Assembly (NCBI GenBank): GCA_027306505.1
Contig: DAHUZP010000017.1
Location: forward strand, 1 to 47,243
From: Thermoplasmata archaeon
GTDB taxonomy: Archaea; Thermoplasmatota; Thermoplasmata; Lutacidiplasmatales; UBA184
DNA length: 47,243 nt
Direction of reading: 5' to 3'
A program made the position numbers and the translations under genes. Shown piece by piece: positions 22,920 to 30,749 of this stretch (the first letter of the stretch is position 1; each line of letters opens with the position of its first letter). Under the pieces are notes generated by a model that ran no database searches, was not told the DNA's origin, and worked only from the letters and a program-made list of their open reading frames with translations.

Positions 22920-24002
22920 TTACGCAGGGATCACCTGATCGGAGCGAGCGGGGCGGTAGGCGCGGTGCAAGCGCCAGAGCAGCAGGGCGATCAGGACGAG
23001 GTCCAGCGCGACCAGGACGTCCGCGCCCAGGACGACCATCGCCAGGTCGAGAGGCACGAACCAGAGCAAGAGCCCTGCGGCGAGGCTCAGCAAGTGCCGC
23101 TCGTTCCCGCGCCGTCCGCTGTGCCGCACGACGCTCCTTCCTGCGAGGAAGACGGTCAGCCCTGTCCCTAGGATGACCAGGACCGGGACGGGGAGGGTCT
23201 TGGGAGCGAGGTAGAAGAGGAGGTTCCACAGGAGCGCGACCAGTGCGCCCACGAGGAAGAACCACCTCGGGGAACGGTCGGGGGTGGCTGTGGGGGGGAG
23301 GAGCCAACGGCCGGGCCCATACCATGCGACCAAGGCGAGCGCTCCCACCGCGAGGAGAAGGGCCGCCAGCACCAGAGGCCCCTCGAAGTACCTGGGATCG
23401 AAGAACAGGTAGGTCCAGGTCACCACGAAGGCGAAGAGCGCGAAGAGGGCCGGCAGGGCCGGGTTGGGGAGCAGAGGCCGCCGCTGCGTGGAGGGATAGG
23501 CGAGGCCCACCAGGAGGATCGGCAGGCCGATGCTGAAGATGGCGTGGAAGAGGTCCACGTCGAACGCGAAGACCCAGTTGACCCCCAGGAAACGTCCGTA
23601 GAGGTCCAGGATCCCCGGTGCGCCGGCGGCGGGGTCGACCATGGTCTTGAGGGCGAGCCCCTCCTCGCAGATGCCGTAGGCGAGGCCGAGGCAGAGGGTG
23701 CTCACCCAGCCGTTCCTCCAGCGGAGCGAGAGCTCGCGGATGAGCAGGGACCCCGCGCCGTAGAACCCGAGGAGCCCCACGAGGGCGATGGGTGAGAGGA
23801 GGTTCCGCCACGGGGTCGAACCCGTCAGCACTTCCGCGAAGGAGATCGAGAGAGCGACGAGCAGGACCCTCGCCCGCCAAAGCTCGCTCCTAGAGGGCCC
23901 GGGGGCTCCCACCGCCGAGGTCGGCGCCCCGGGCGGCATCGGCGGTGGAGGTGGCGGGGGACCGACCGACACGCGCGCGGAGGGAGAAGGCCGCTTTGTC
24001 AT
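22920..24002 (-). CDS. Polytopic membrane protein, CPBP-like, proline-rich N-terminus
   Basis: About 360 residues with nine to ten helices. The first about 35 residues are proline-rich (PPPPPPPMPPG). After helix three comes YGICEEGLALKTMVDP, and after helix four GVNWVFAFDVDLFHAIFSIG. The paired EE motif and downstream His in a membrane helix recall the CPBP (Abi/Rce1-type) intramembrane protease group, and the EEGL...GVNW...H pattern matches uncharacterised bacterial membrane proteins. Protease activity is an inference. ATG 24002 is chosen; a TTG at 24041 would add 13 residues. It is divergent from signal peptidase I. Confidence 0.65.
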   Translation of the reverse strand: MTKRPSPSARVSVGPPPPPPPMPPGAPTSAVGAPGPSRSELWRARVLLVALSISFAEVLTGSTPWRNLLSPIALVGLLGFYGAGSLLIRELSLRWRNGWVSTLCLGLAYGICEEGLALKTMVDPAAGAPGILDLYGRFLGVNWVFAFDVDLFHAIFSIGLPILLVGLAYPSTQRRPLLPNPALPALFALFAFVVTWTYLFFDPRYFEGPLVLAALLLAVGALALVAWYGPGRWLLPPTATPDRSPRWFFLVGALVALLWNLLFYLAPKTLPVPVLVILGTGLTVFLAGRSVVRHSGRRGNERHLLSLAAGLLLWFVPLDLAMVVLGADVLVALDLVLIALLLWRLHRAYRPARSDQVIPA

Positions 24003-24237
24003 GAGCTTCGCGGTGCCTTCTCGCGAGGAGGCCCCCGCCAAGGCGGCTCGAGCGTCCCGTCACGGAGGGTTCAAACGGCGTGGCGTGACTGCTGGGCTCT
24101 CAGCGTTGGGCGCATCAGAGCGAGGGCGAGTCGGGGTCTTGGAGGTAGAGGACGCGCCTGGAGGGCGGACCATCGGTCGGAGGCCCGAGGGAGGTCGCTC
24201 CTCCCCCCGGGAGACCTCCGGGGTCTGGAAGCGTCTC

Positions 24238-25236
24238 ATGGCCTACTCCCACCACCCGCTCTTCGACCTCGGGATGACGCTGCTCATCATCGTCGCCTTG
24301 CTCGGGAGCTTCTACGCCTACACCGAGAACTGGCCGCCGCTCGTGGTGGTGGAGTCCTCGAGCATGCAGCACGGGTCCGGGGACGTGCTGGGCGTGATCA
24401 ACGCGGGCGACCTCGTCCTCGTGAAGCGCGTGGAGGTCCCCTCCCAGGTCACGACCTACGCCCAGGGGGAAGCGAGCGGCATGTCGAGCTATGGAGAGTA
24501 CGGCAACGTCATCCTCTACGCCCCGAACGGCGACCGCTCGACCACGCCGGTGATCCACCGGGCGATCCTCTGGCTCGAGTGGAACTCGACCTATCGGAAG
24601 TTCGTCGTTCCCTCCCTATCGGACCTCTCCTGTCACGCGGGCTACCTCTGGTTCCCGGGGGGGAACTCCTCGGGAGAGGGCTACTGCCCGGCTTCGCCCT
24701 CGTCGCTGATCACGGGCTACCTCGAGCTCCTCCACGTGGGCTGGCAGTCGGTCAAGGTCCAGATCGACCTGCGATTGCTCGAGAACGACTCCGGTCACTC
24801 GGGCTTCCTCACGATGGGGGACAACAACTTCGGCGGAGGCCTCGGGGACTTCGACCAGAGCGGCGCCTGCCTCGCCGGGATCTCCTGCCTGGTCGAGCCC
24901 GGGTGGGTCGAGGGCATCGCCCAAGGGATGATCCCATGGGTCGGTTCGTTGAAGCTCCTCTTCACCCCGGACGCGCAGAACGTCCCCGCGGGGTCGTGGG
25001 ACGGCCTGGTCCTGGTGGTCCTGGTCCTGCTGGTGATGGTGGGCTTCGGACCCCGGCTCTTCGAGCGCCGCCGTCCTCCCCGAGCCCGGGGTCATCCCAA
25101 GGCCCCGGAGCATTGGATCGATCCGGAGGACGAGGAGGAGGGCGCGGGTGACGACGGCCCCCCCGAGCCGGCTCCGGAAGGCCTGGAACGGGACGCTGCG
25201 CAGGGAAGCGAGGGCGGAGGGCACCGTCCCATCTAA
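24238..25236 (+). CDS. Signal peptidase I, archaeal/ER type
   Basis: A 332-residue membrane serine protease that removes signal peptides of Sec-exported proteins at the outer face. An N-terminal anchor (LGMTLLIIVALLGSFYAY) precedes the nucleophile motif VESSSMQHGSGDVL. The box TTPVIHRAI supplies His in place of the bacterial Lys, and FLTMGDNNFGG supplies the Asp: the Ser-His-Asp arrangement of SEC11/archaeal enzymes. A roughly 90-residue insertion with two Cys (SCHAGYLW, GYCPAS) separates the last two boxes. A second membrane helix near residue 265 and an acidic, Pro-rich cytoplasmic tail follow. The start is uncertain; the frame is open upstream. Confidence 0.85.
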   Translation: MAYSHHPLFDLGMTLLIIVALLGSFYAYTENWPPLVVVESSSMQHGSGDVLGVINAGDLVLVKRVEVPSQVTTYAQGEASGMSSYGEYGNVILYAPNGDRSTTPVIHRAILWLEWNSTYRKFVVPSLSDLSCHAGYLWFPGGNSSGEGYCPASPSSLITGYLELLHVGWQSVKVQIDLRLLENDSGHSGFLTMGDNNFGGGLGDFDQSGACLAGISCLVEPGWVEGIAQGMIPWVGSLKLLFTPDAQNVPAGSWDGLVLVVLVLLVMVGFGPRLFERRRPPRARGHPKAPEHWIDPEDEEEGAGDDGPPEPAPEGLERDAAQGSEGGGHRPI

Positions 25237-25305
25237 GAGGTCCCTCTGCGCCTCCACCGAGCCCTTCATAGGGCTCGAGCCTCGGTGTAGGACCAGGGTG
25301 TCCAC

Positions 25306-26358
25306 GTGCGGGTCGCCTTCATCCTCTGGGGGAACCGGGTCTTCAGCCCCGGGATGAGGGCCTCCCTGGACCTCGCCGCCGCCCTGGGGGCCCTGGGGTC
25401 GAAGGCGAGCGCCGTGCTCGTCCAGAGCAGCGAGGAGGTCGCGCGCGAGGCGAGGCGAAGGCTGGGAGACGCGGAAGTGCGCTCCTGTGGGGACCTCTCC
25501 GAGGTCCCCGAAGCGGTCCGCGCCCTGGGGCCCGACGTCGTCTACTCGAAGGACCATGTGGACAGCCTGCAGGTCCTCTCCGAGATCCGCTCCGAGAACC
25601 GCGCCAAGGCGGTCACCTTCACCTCGGGCTTCTACCACCTGGAGATGCTGCAGGGGAGGAGCGGGCTCAGTCGCTACCTCGCCTATCCCTGGATCACCCG
25701 GCGCTACCAGCGTCTGCTGCGCTCGATGGACGGGGTCGTCGCGATCAGCTACTACTGCGAGATGCTCCTCGAGCTCCTCTACGGGATCCGACCGCTGGGC
25801 GTGGTCTATCCCAGCATCGACTCGACGCTCTACCGTCCCCCCGCCCCTCCGGGCGAGCGTTCGGGGGTCCTGGTCTTCGTGGGCCCGGAGGGGAACCGCC
25901 CCCTCTCGAGCTTCCTGCCGGTCCTCGAGGGCCTCCCGGCCGCGGCCGGTCCGGTCCACCTCTTCGGGGACGTGGACGCGACCCAGCACCTCTACCAGCG
26001 CCTGGGGAAGGCGCGCTCGAGGAGACACGTGGACCTCACGGAAGCGGAGCTCGTGAAGCTCTACGGCCGCGTCCGGGCGACCTACATCACCTCGGAGTGG
26101 GAGGGGTTCGGCCTCGTGGGGCCGGAGTCGCTCCTGTGCGGGACCCCCGTCGTCGCGGAGGTGGCCCAGCCCTGGATGGTGATCACGGGAGAGTCGGACG
26201 CGGTCCGGATCGGTCGATCGATGAAGGAGCTCGTCGGTTTCCTCACCGGGGCTCCCAGGGAGTCCCCCTCCCTCCCGCTCCTGCGACAGCACCTCTCCGA
26301 GGCGCTCTCTCCCCAGGTCTGCGCCGTGCGGTTCGAGCGCGCCCTGTCGATGCTCTAG
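25306..26358 (+). CDS. Glycosyltransferase, GT-B fold (GT4-like)
   Basis: A 350-residue cytoplasmic GT-B enzyme. The C-terminal nucleotide-sugar domain contains TSEWEGFGLVGPESLLCGTPVVAE, the E-x7-E motif of GT4 retaining transferases, and a strand-turn FVGPEGNRPLSSFLPVLEGL where GT4 members bind the donor phosphates. The N-terminal acceptor domain starts MRVAFILWGNRVFSPGMRAS. Donor and acceptor are unknown. It opens the glycan gene block. The GTG start is about 39 bp downstream of a possible TATA-like CTTCATAG (25264-25271). Confidence 0.8.
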   Translation: MRVAFILWGNRVFSPGMRASLDLAAALGALGSKASAVLVQSSEEVAREARRRLGDAEVRSCGDLSEVPEAVRALGPDVVYSKDHVDSLQVLSEIRSENRAKAVTFTSGFYHLEMLQGRSGLSRYLAYPWITRRYQRLLRSMDGVVAISYYCEMLLELLYGIRPLGVVYPSIDSTLYRPPAPPGERSGVLVFVGPEGNRPLSSFLPVLEGLPAAAGPVHLFGDVDATQHLYQRLGKARSRRHVDLTEAELVKLYGRVRATYITSEWEGFGLVGPESLLCGTPVVAEVAQPWMVITGESDAVRIGRSMKELVGFLTGAPRESPSLPLLRQHLSEALSPQVCAVRFERALSML

Positions 26359-26437
26359 CCGCTCTCCGTGTCGACGCACGATCGCTCGACCGAGGTCCCG
26401 AGCGGTTCCTGAGGCGCGCCGCGGGCCCCCGGAACGA

Positions 26438-26445
26438 GTTTAAGA
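26438..26445 (+). promoter_or_regulatory. Possible promoter with a long leader before the epimerase
   Basis: GTTTAAGA, about 90 bp before ATG 26531. If used, it leaves a 5' leader of roughly 65 nt, which contains complementary CCTTCG/CGAAGG segments at about 26464-26491. Confidence 0.35.
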
Positions 26446-26530
26446 GACCCCTACCCTGTCGAGCCTTCGTCCCGACCCTTCCGGGAGCGAAGGGACGGTC
26501 CCGGCGAGGACCTCGGGCGAAGGTGCAGGG

Positions 26531-27646
26531 ATGTCGAAGGTCCTGGTGACGGGCGGGGCGGGCTTCATCGGGGGCCATCTGGTCGATGCCCTCGTCGCTC
26601 GGGGAGAGGAGGTCCATGTCCTGGACCCGTTGCTGCCCCAGGTCCATCCCCAGAGGCCGGACTACCTCAACCCGAAGGCCCACTACCTGACCGCGAGCGT
26701 CGGCGACACGAAGGCCCTGGACCGGGTCCTGCCCGGGACCGACACCATCGTCCACCTGGGGGCGGCCGTGGGCACGGCGCAGAGCATGTACCAGGTCGAC
26801 TCCTTCGTGCGGGCGAACACGCTCGCCACGGCGACGTTCCTCCAGAGCCTCCTCGACCGCAAAGCGAAGCTCGAGCGGTTCGTCGTCGCCTCGTCCAACA
26901 CGCTTTACGGGGAGGGACGGCACCGCTGCCCGAAGTGCGGCCCAGTCGCGCCCGGGCTGCGATCGGAAGCGCAGCTCGAGCGGCACGACTGGGAGGTGCA
27001 TTGTCCCTCCTGCGGGTCCGTCTGCGCTCCCGCCCCCACCGAGGAGGACAAGCCGCTCGACCCCAGCACGGTCTACGCGGTCACGAAGTACGACGAGGAG
27101 CGGCTGGTGCTCCTGCTCGGACGGGCCTATGGGCTCCCCGCCGTCGCCTGCCGTCTGTTCAACACCTACGGGCCCCGCCAGGCGTTGAGCAATCCGTACA
27201 CCGGCCTCGCCGCGATCTTCCTCTCCCAGATCCGTCACGGTCACCGCCCGATCGTCTACGAGGACGGGGAGCAGACCCGGGACTTCGTCTCCGTCCACGA
27301 CGTGGTCGATGGACTGCTCCTCGCGATGGAGCGGCCGAGGGCGGTTGGCCAGGCGATCAACATCGCGACGGGACGGGGGACCTCGGTGAAGGAGGTGGCC
27401 CGCCTACTGATGAAGCTCGAGGGGAAGGACCTGGGGCTGGAGCTCCCCGACCGTTTCCGTCCCGGGGACGTCCGTCACTGCACGGCGGACATCTCCCGCG
27501 CAAGGTCCCTCTTGGGGTACGAGCCCAAGGTGACCTTGGAGAAGGGGCTCGAGGAGCTCCACGCCTGGAGCCGCGACCGCCCCTCGGAGGACCACGTGCG
27601 CCAGGCCCACCAGGAGCTCGCTGTGCATGGCATCCTCAAGGGGTGA
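26531..27646 (+). CDS. NAD-dependent epimerase, dTDP-L-rhamnose 4-epimerase-like
   Basis: A 371-residue extended SDR. It has the Rossmann motif TGGAGFIGGHL at residue 7, the catalytic Tyr-Lys pair in STVYAVTKYDEE, and a substrate-domain signature RLFNTYGPRQ. Between them, at about residues 135-178, sits an inserted CPKC...CPSC zinc knuckle with the intervening EAQLERHDWEVHCP. I recognise this insertion from the dTDP-L-rhamnose 4-epimerase (WbiB-like) branch, which makes dTDP-6-deoxy-L-talose. The exact sugar is inferred. It sits between glycosyltransferase genes, so it probably supplies their donor. Confidence 0.8.
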   Translation: MSKVLVTGGAGFIGGHLVDALVARGEEVHVLDPLLPQVHPQRPDYLNPKAHYLTASVGDTKALDRVLPGTDTIVHLGAAVGTAQSMYQVDSFVRANTLATATFLQSLLDRKAKLERFVVASSNTLYGEGRHRCPKCGPVAPGLRSEAQLERHDWEVHCPSCGSVCAPAPTEEDKPLDPSTVYAVTKYDEERLVLLLGRAYGLPAVACRLFNTYGPRQALSNPYTGLAAIFLSQIRHGHRPIVYEDGEQTRDFVSVHDVVDGLLLAMERPRAVGQAINIATGRGTSVKEVARLLMKLEGKDLGLELPDRFRPGDVRHCTADISRARSLLGYEPKVTLEKGLEELHAWSRDRPSEDHVRQAHQELAVHGILKG

Positions 27647-27708
27647 GCGAGCCCTCCCGAACGAGAGCGATTGACGACGAGGTCCGGTAGGGGTTTCGAG
27701 GTGCCCAC

Positions 27709-28920
27709 ATGGGGATAGGGGCGGCCACGGCATCGGAGGGGCACCGGCCCCGGCTCACCGTGATCCGGGGGACCCAGCTCGCGAACCTATCGGAGCTCCA
27801 GATCTACGCGCACCTCAAGGACCACGGGTTCGACCCGGAGCTGCTCGGGGCGCGCCGGACCAACTACACCGATGCGGAGGTCCCCATGCCGGTCCGGCGC
27901 TTACCGGTCCCGCCCATCGCCGGCCGGATCAGCCGCACGGCGGCCGGGGGGTTCCTCATCGGCCAGGTCTCCCCCTACCGGTACTTCCACGAGTACCTGG
28001 TCGGCTTCGACAAGGCGGTCCGGGGGTCGGACATCCTCTTCCCGGTCGACTTCGGGCACCCGACCAGCTTCCAATGCCTCAAGCACCGGCCCCGGGCGAA
28101 GGTCGTCGTGCAGGTCTGGGAGAACATCCCGTTCAACTGGCCGGAGGACCGTCCCCTCGCGCAGCACTATCGAGCCGTGCTGGAGCGGGCGGACCTCTTC
28201 GTCCCGTTCTCCAAGAGCGCGGAACGATGCTTGCGCCTCATGGGCGTGCCCTCAGAGAAGAGGGAACTGGTCTACTGTGGCGTGGACACCCGGGCCTTCC
28301 GGCCACCCACCCTCGCCGAGCGCGCGCGGGGGCGCACCGCCCTGGGCGCCGCCCCGCAGGAGGTCGTGGTGACCTTCGTGGGCCGCCTAGGCTTCTTCAA
28401 AGGCGTCTACACGATGCTCGAGTCGCTCGTGGACATGGACCCCCGGGTCCGCCTCCACGTCGTGGGCGTCGGCGAGGACCGCAAGGTCGCCCGTCGTGCG
28501 CGCGACCTCGGGGTCAGCTCGCGCGTTCGGTTCTGGGGACGGGTCCCCCATGGGGAACTGCAGGAGAAGGTCCTCTGGGGGACCGACCTGCTGCTCGCCC
28601 CTTCGATCCCGACGGACCAGTGGCGGGAGCAGTTCAACCAGTTCATCGTGGAAGGGATGGCGACGGGCCGTCCTGCCGTGGCCTCGCGCAGCGGGGCCCT
28701 GCCCGAGGTCGTCCAGGAGGGGGTCACGGGCCTCCTCTTCGCGCCGGACGACCCGGAAGGGCTCTCCCACGCCGTGGACCGCCTCGTCGCGGACCCTGCG
28801 CTGCGGGACCGCATGGGAGAGGCCGGGCGCAAGCGCGTCGAGGAACTCTTCGACGCGAGGAAGAACTCCGAAGCGCTGGCTCGGGTCCTCAGGACGCGCC
28901 TCGGCGCGGGGGAGAAGTGA
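27709..28920 (+). CDS. Glycosyltransferase family 4 protein
   Basis: A 403-residue GT-B enzyme. The donor domain begins VVVTFVGRLGFFKGVYTMLESL and carries HVVGVGEDRKVARR, the F-x-G-R-V-P-like turn RFWGRVPHGEL, and FIVEGMATGRPAVASRSGALPEV, the E-x7-E region of GT4. Upstream, VVQVWENIPFNWPED and YCGVDTRAFRPP are typical of archaeal GT4 proteins. The ATG is preceded by GAGGTG at 5 bases. It follows the epimerase by 62 bp and probably uses a sugar from the same pathway. Confidence 0.9.
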   Translation: MGIGAATASEGHRPRLTVIRGTQLANLSELQIYAHLKDHGFDPELLGARRTNYTDAEVPMPVRRLPVPPIAGRISRTAAGGFLIGQVSPYRYFHEYLVGFDKAVRGSDILFPVDFGHPTSFQCLKHRPRAKVVVQVWENIPFNWPEDRPLAQHYRAVLERADLFVPFSKSAERCLRLMGVPSEKRELVYCGVDTRAFRPPTLAERARGRTALGAAPQEVVVTFVGRLGFFKGVYTMLESLVDMDPRVRLHVVGVGEDRKVARRARDLGVSSRVRFWGRVPHGELQEKVLWGTDLLLAPSIPTDQWREQFNQFIVEGMATGRPAVASRSGALPEVVQEGVTGLLFAPDDPEGLSHAVDRLVADPALRDRMGEAGRKRVEELFDARKNSEALARVLRTRLGAGEK

Positions 28921-29038
28921 GCCCGATCCGAGGCGGCGCCGGGGCCTCCTCTGGAGCCCGTCACGGCGCTCCCTCTGGCCGTTGCTTGGCCATCGCCGCC
29001 TCCCGGGGCACCTTCCGACCGTCCGTGGAGCCCCGCCC

Positions 29039-30205
29039 GTGAAGATCGGTGTGCTCTTCCACGCCCATCCCTCGAACGCGCAGTGGAGCCACACCCGCTT
29101 CCTTCGTGCGGTGGGGAAGGAGCTGGTCCAACGGGGGGACACCTTCGTCGCCTTCGTCCCCACAGCTTCGGGCGGCGCCCCCTCCCGATGGGAGGGGATC
29201 GACGTGGTCCCCATCCCCTTCCGCTTCGAGGGGAGGAACTCGCGCCTCGCCGAACTGCAGTACCCGCGAAGGGTGGCTCAAGAGCTCGACAGGTCCTTCG
29301 ATGCGGTGGTCCAGACCGCGGACCTGGGAGGGGCGGCGCTCTTCTCCCGCGCCCGGGCGCTGGGGGTGCTCGGCGTGGACTGGTTCCAGGGCGTAGCTCC
29401 CCTCTTCTTGACCCACGTGCGTCGGGACTCGTTGCGAGGGAAGCTGGGGCTCGCTGCCGAGCGGTTCTGGCTGCCCAGGTTCGAGGCCCGTCACGCCCGG
29501 AGGGCCGACCTCATCCTTGCACCTTCCCGCCGCAACGCGGAGCACCTCCAACGGTACTACGGCATCCCTTCCTCGAAGGTACGCGTCCTCCCGAACGGCT
29601 TCGACCCGGTCCCCCCGGTGACCCCCCAGGAGCGAGCGGACGCCCGCCGGGCGCTGGGGCTCGAAGAGGGGCGCTCCTACGCCTCGTTCGTCGGGATCGA
29701 CTGGTACCGAAAGGGGTTGGACGTCCTCCGGGAGAGCGTCCGGTTGCTCCAGGAGCGCGGGGTCCCCTGGACGATCCTCAACGTGGGGAACGTCCAGGGC
29801 AAGGGCCCCTTGGAGATCGGGTACGGCTGGTGCGACGGCGAAGCCAAACGGAGGGTCCTCGCGGCCTCCGACGCGTTCGTATTTCCCACCCGGTACGAAG
29901 GCTCGCCGCTGCCGGTGCCGGAGGCGGCGGGCCTCGGTCTGCCGATCGTGACCACCCCAGACGCTTCGGTGGACCAGGGGAAGCCCGGCGAGGACTTCCT
30001 CGAGGTGCCGACCGGGGACGCGAAGGCGCTCGCGGACGCGATGGAGTGGATCGCCCGCCACCCCGCGCAGGCCCGGGAGATGGCCGAGCGCTGTCACCGG
30101 ACCTTCCTTGCCTGGACCTGGGAGGAGGAAGCGCTCGCCCTGCGGAGGTTCCTCACCGAGGGAAAGGCGGCGCTCTCCCGAGCGGACGCGAAAGCGGGGC
30201 CCTGA
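29039..30205 (+). CDS. Glycosyltransferase family 4 protein
   Basis: A 388-residue GT-B enzyme beginning at GTG 29039 (MKIGVLFHAHPSNAQWSHTR). The acceptor domain ends at LILAPSRRNAEHLQRYYGI and VRVLPNGFDPVPP. The donor domain has FVGIDWYRKGLDVLRESVRL and the acid motif FVFPTRYEGSPLPVPEAAGL, the GT4 E-x7-E box. Second GT4 enzyme in a row, separated by 118 bp; the two most likely add successive sugars. Confidence 0.9.
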   Translation: MKIGVLFHAHPSNAQWSHTRFLRAVGKELVQRGDTFVAFVPTASGGAPSRWEGIDVVPIPFRFEGRNSRLAELQYPRRVAQELDRSFDAVVQTADLGGAALFSRARALGVLGVDWFQGVAPLFLTHVRRDSLRGKLGLAAERFWLPRFEARHARRADLILAPSRRNAEHLQRYYGIPSSKVRVLPNGFDPVPPVTPQERADARRALGLEEGRSYASFVGIDWYRKGLDVLRESVRLLQERGVPWTILNVGNVQGKGPLEIGYGWCDGEAKRRVLAASDAFVFPTRYEGSPLPVPEAAGLGLPIVTTPDASVDQGKPGEDFLEVPTGDAKALADAMEWIARHPAQAREMAERCHRTFLAWTWEEEALALRRFLTEGKAALSRADAKAGP

Positions 30206-30226
30206 GCCCCTCCGCGCGTCGCTCCC

Positions 30227-30640
30227 CTACAGGAAGGGGGCGTTCCCGGCGACCGTGACCGTCTCCGAGGTCCACGTGTAGATGCAGAAGTCGTAGGGGT
30301 TGCCATTGCCGGTGAAGCTGCCGGACCCGCCCGAACCGCTGTGGCTGTACAGGGTGTTCCCGTTCGTGTCCTTCACGGTGAAGAGCACGCTCGAGCCGTC
30401 CGCGGTGTTCCAGTGGAACTGGACCGCGACCCCCTGGTCGAAGCTCCTCGACCCGCAGGAGACCGAGGTAACGCTACCGGGGTCGCTCACGTTGAACTGG
30501 AACGGGAGGGGAACGAAGAGGACCGCCACCACGATCACCACCACGACGACCACGGCGACGGCTCCCGCGCGCGCACGGTGCCCCCTCCCGGGTGCACCCG
30601 TTCGGCCCCCCGTTCCTCCCACGTCCGGGCGAAGTCGCAA
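30227..30640 (-). CDS. Small membrane-anchored or secreted beta-rich protein
   Basis: Up to 137 residues: a basic N-terminus, one long hydrophobic segment (AVAVVVVVVIVVAVLFVPL) and a beta-rich outer domain with two Cys, ending NPYDFCIYTWTSETVTVAG. This is the layout of small archaeal exported proteins with an uncleaved anchor. The start is uncertain (TTG 30640 or GTG 30622). It lies on the opposite strand within the glycan block. No family is recognised. Confidence 0.6.
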   Translation of the reverse strand: MRLRPDVGGTGGRTGAPGRGHRARAGAVAVVVVVVIVVAVLFVPLPFQFNVSDPGSVTSVSCGSRSFDQGVAVQFHWNTADGSSVLFTVKDTNGNTLYSHSGSGGSGSFTGNGNPYDFCIYTWTSETVTVAGNAPFL

Positions 30641-30711
30641 GGCTACATCTCCTCTTGGGGGGGGGGCGGCGCCTCACCTGCCCATCCCGCTTCCCGTCTC
30701 CCCCGTCCCTC

Positions 30712-30720
30712 CTATATCAT
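30712..30720 (+). promoter_or_regulatory. TATA-like promoter of the phosphodiesterase/cysC pair
   Basis: CTATATCAT about 34 bp before ATG 30750, implying a very short leader. Confidence 0.5.
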
Positions 30721-30749
30721 CGGGTTCCTGCGGGAACGGGTCGCTCGAG

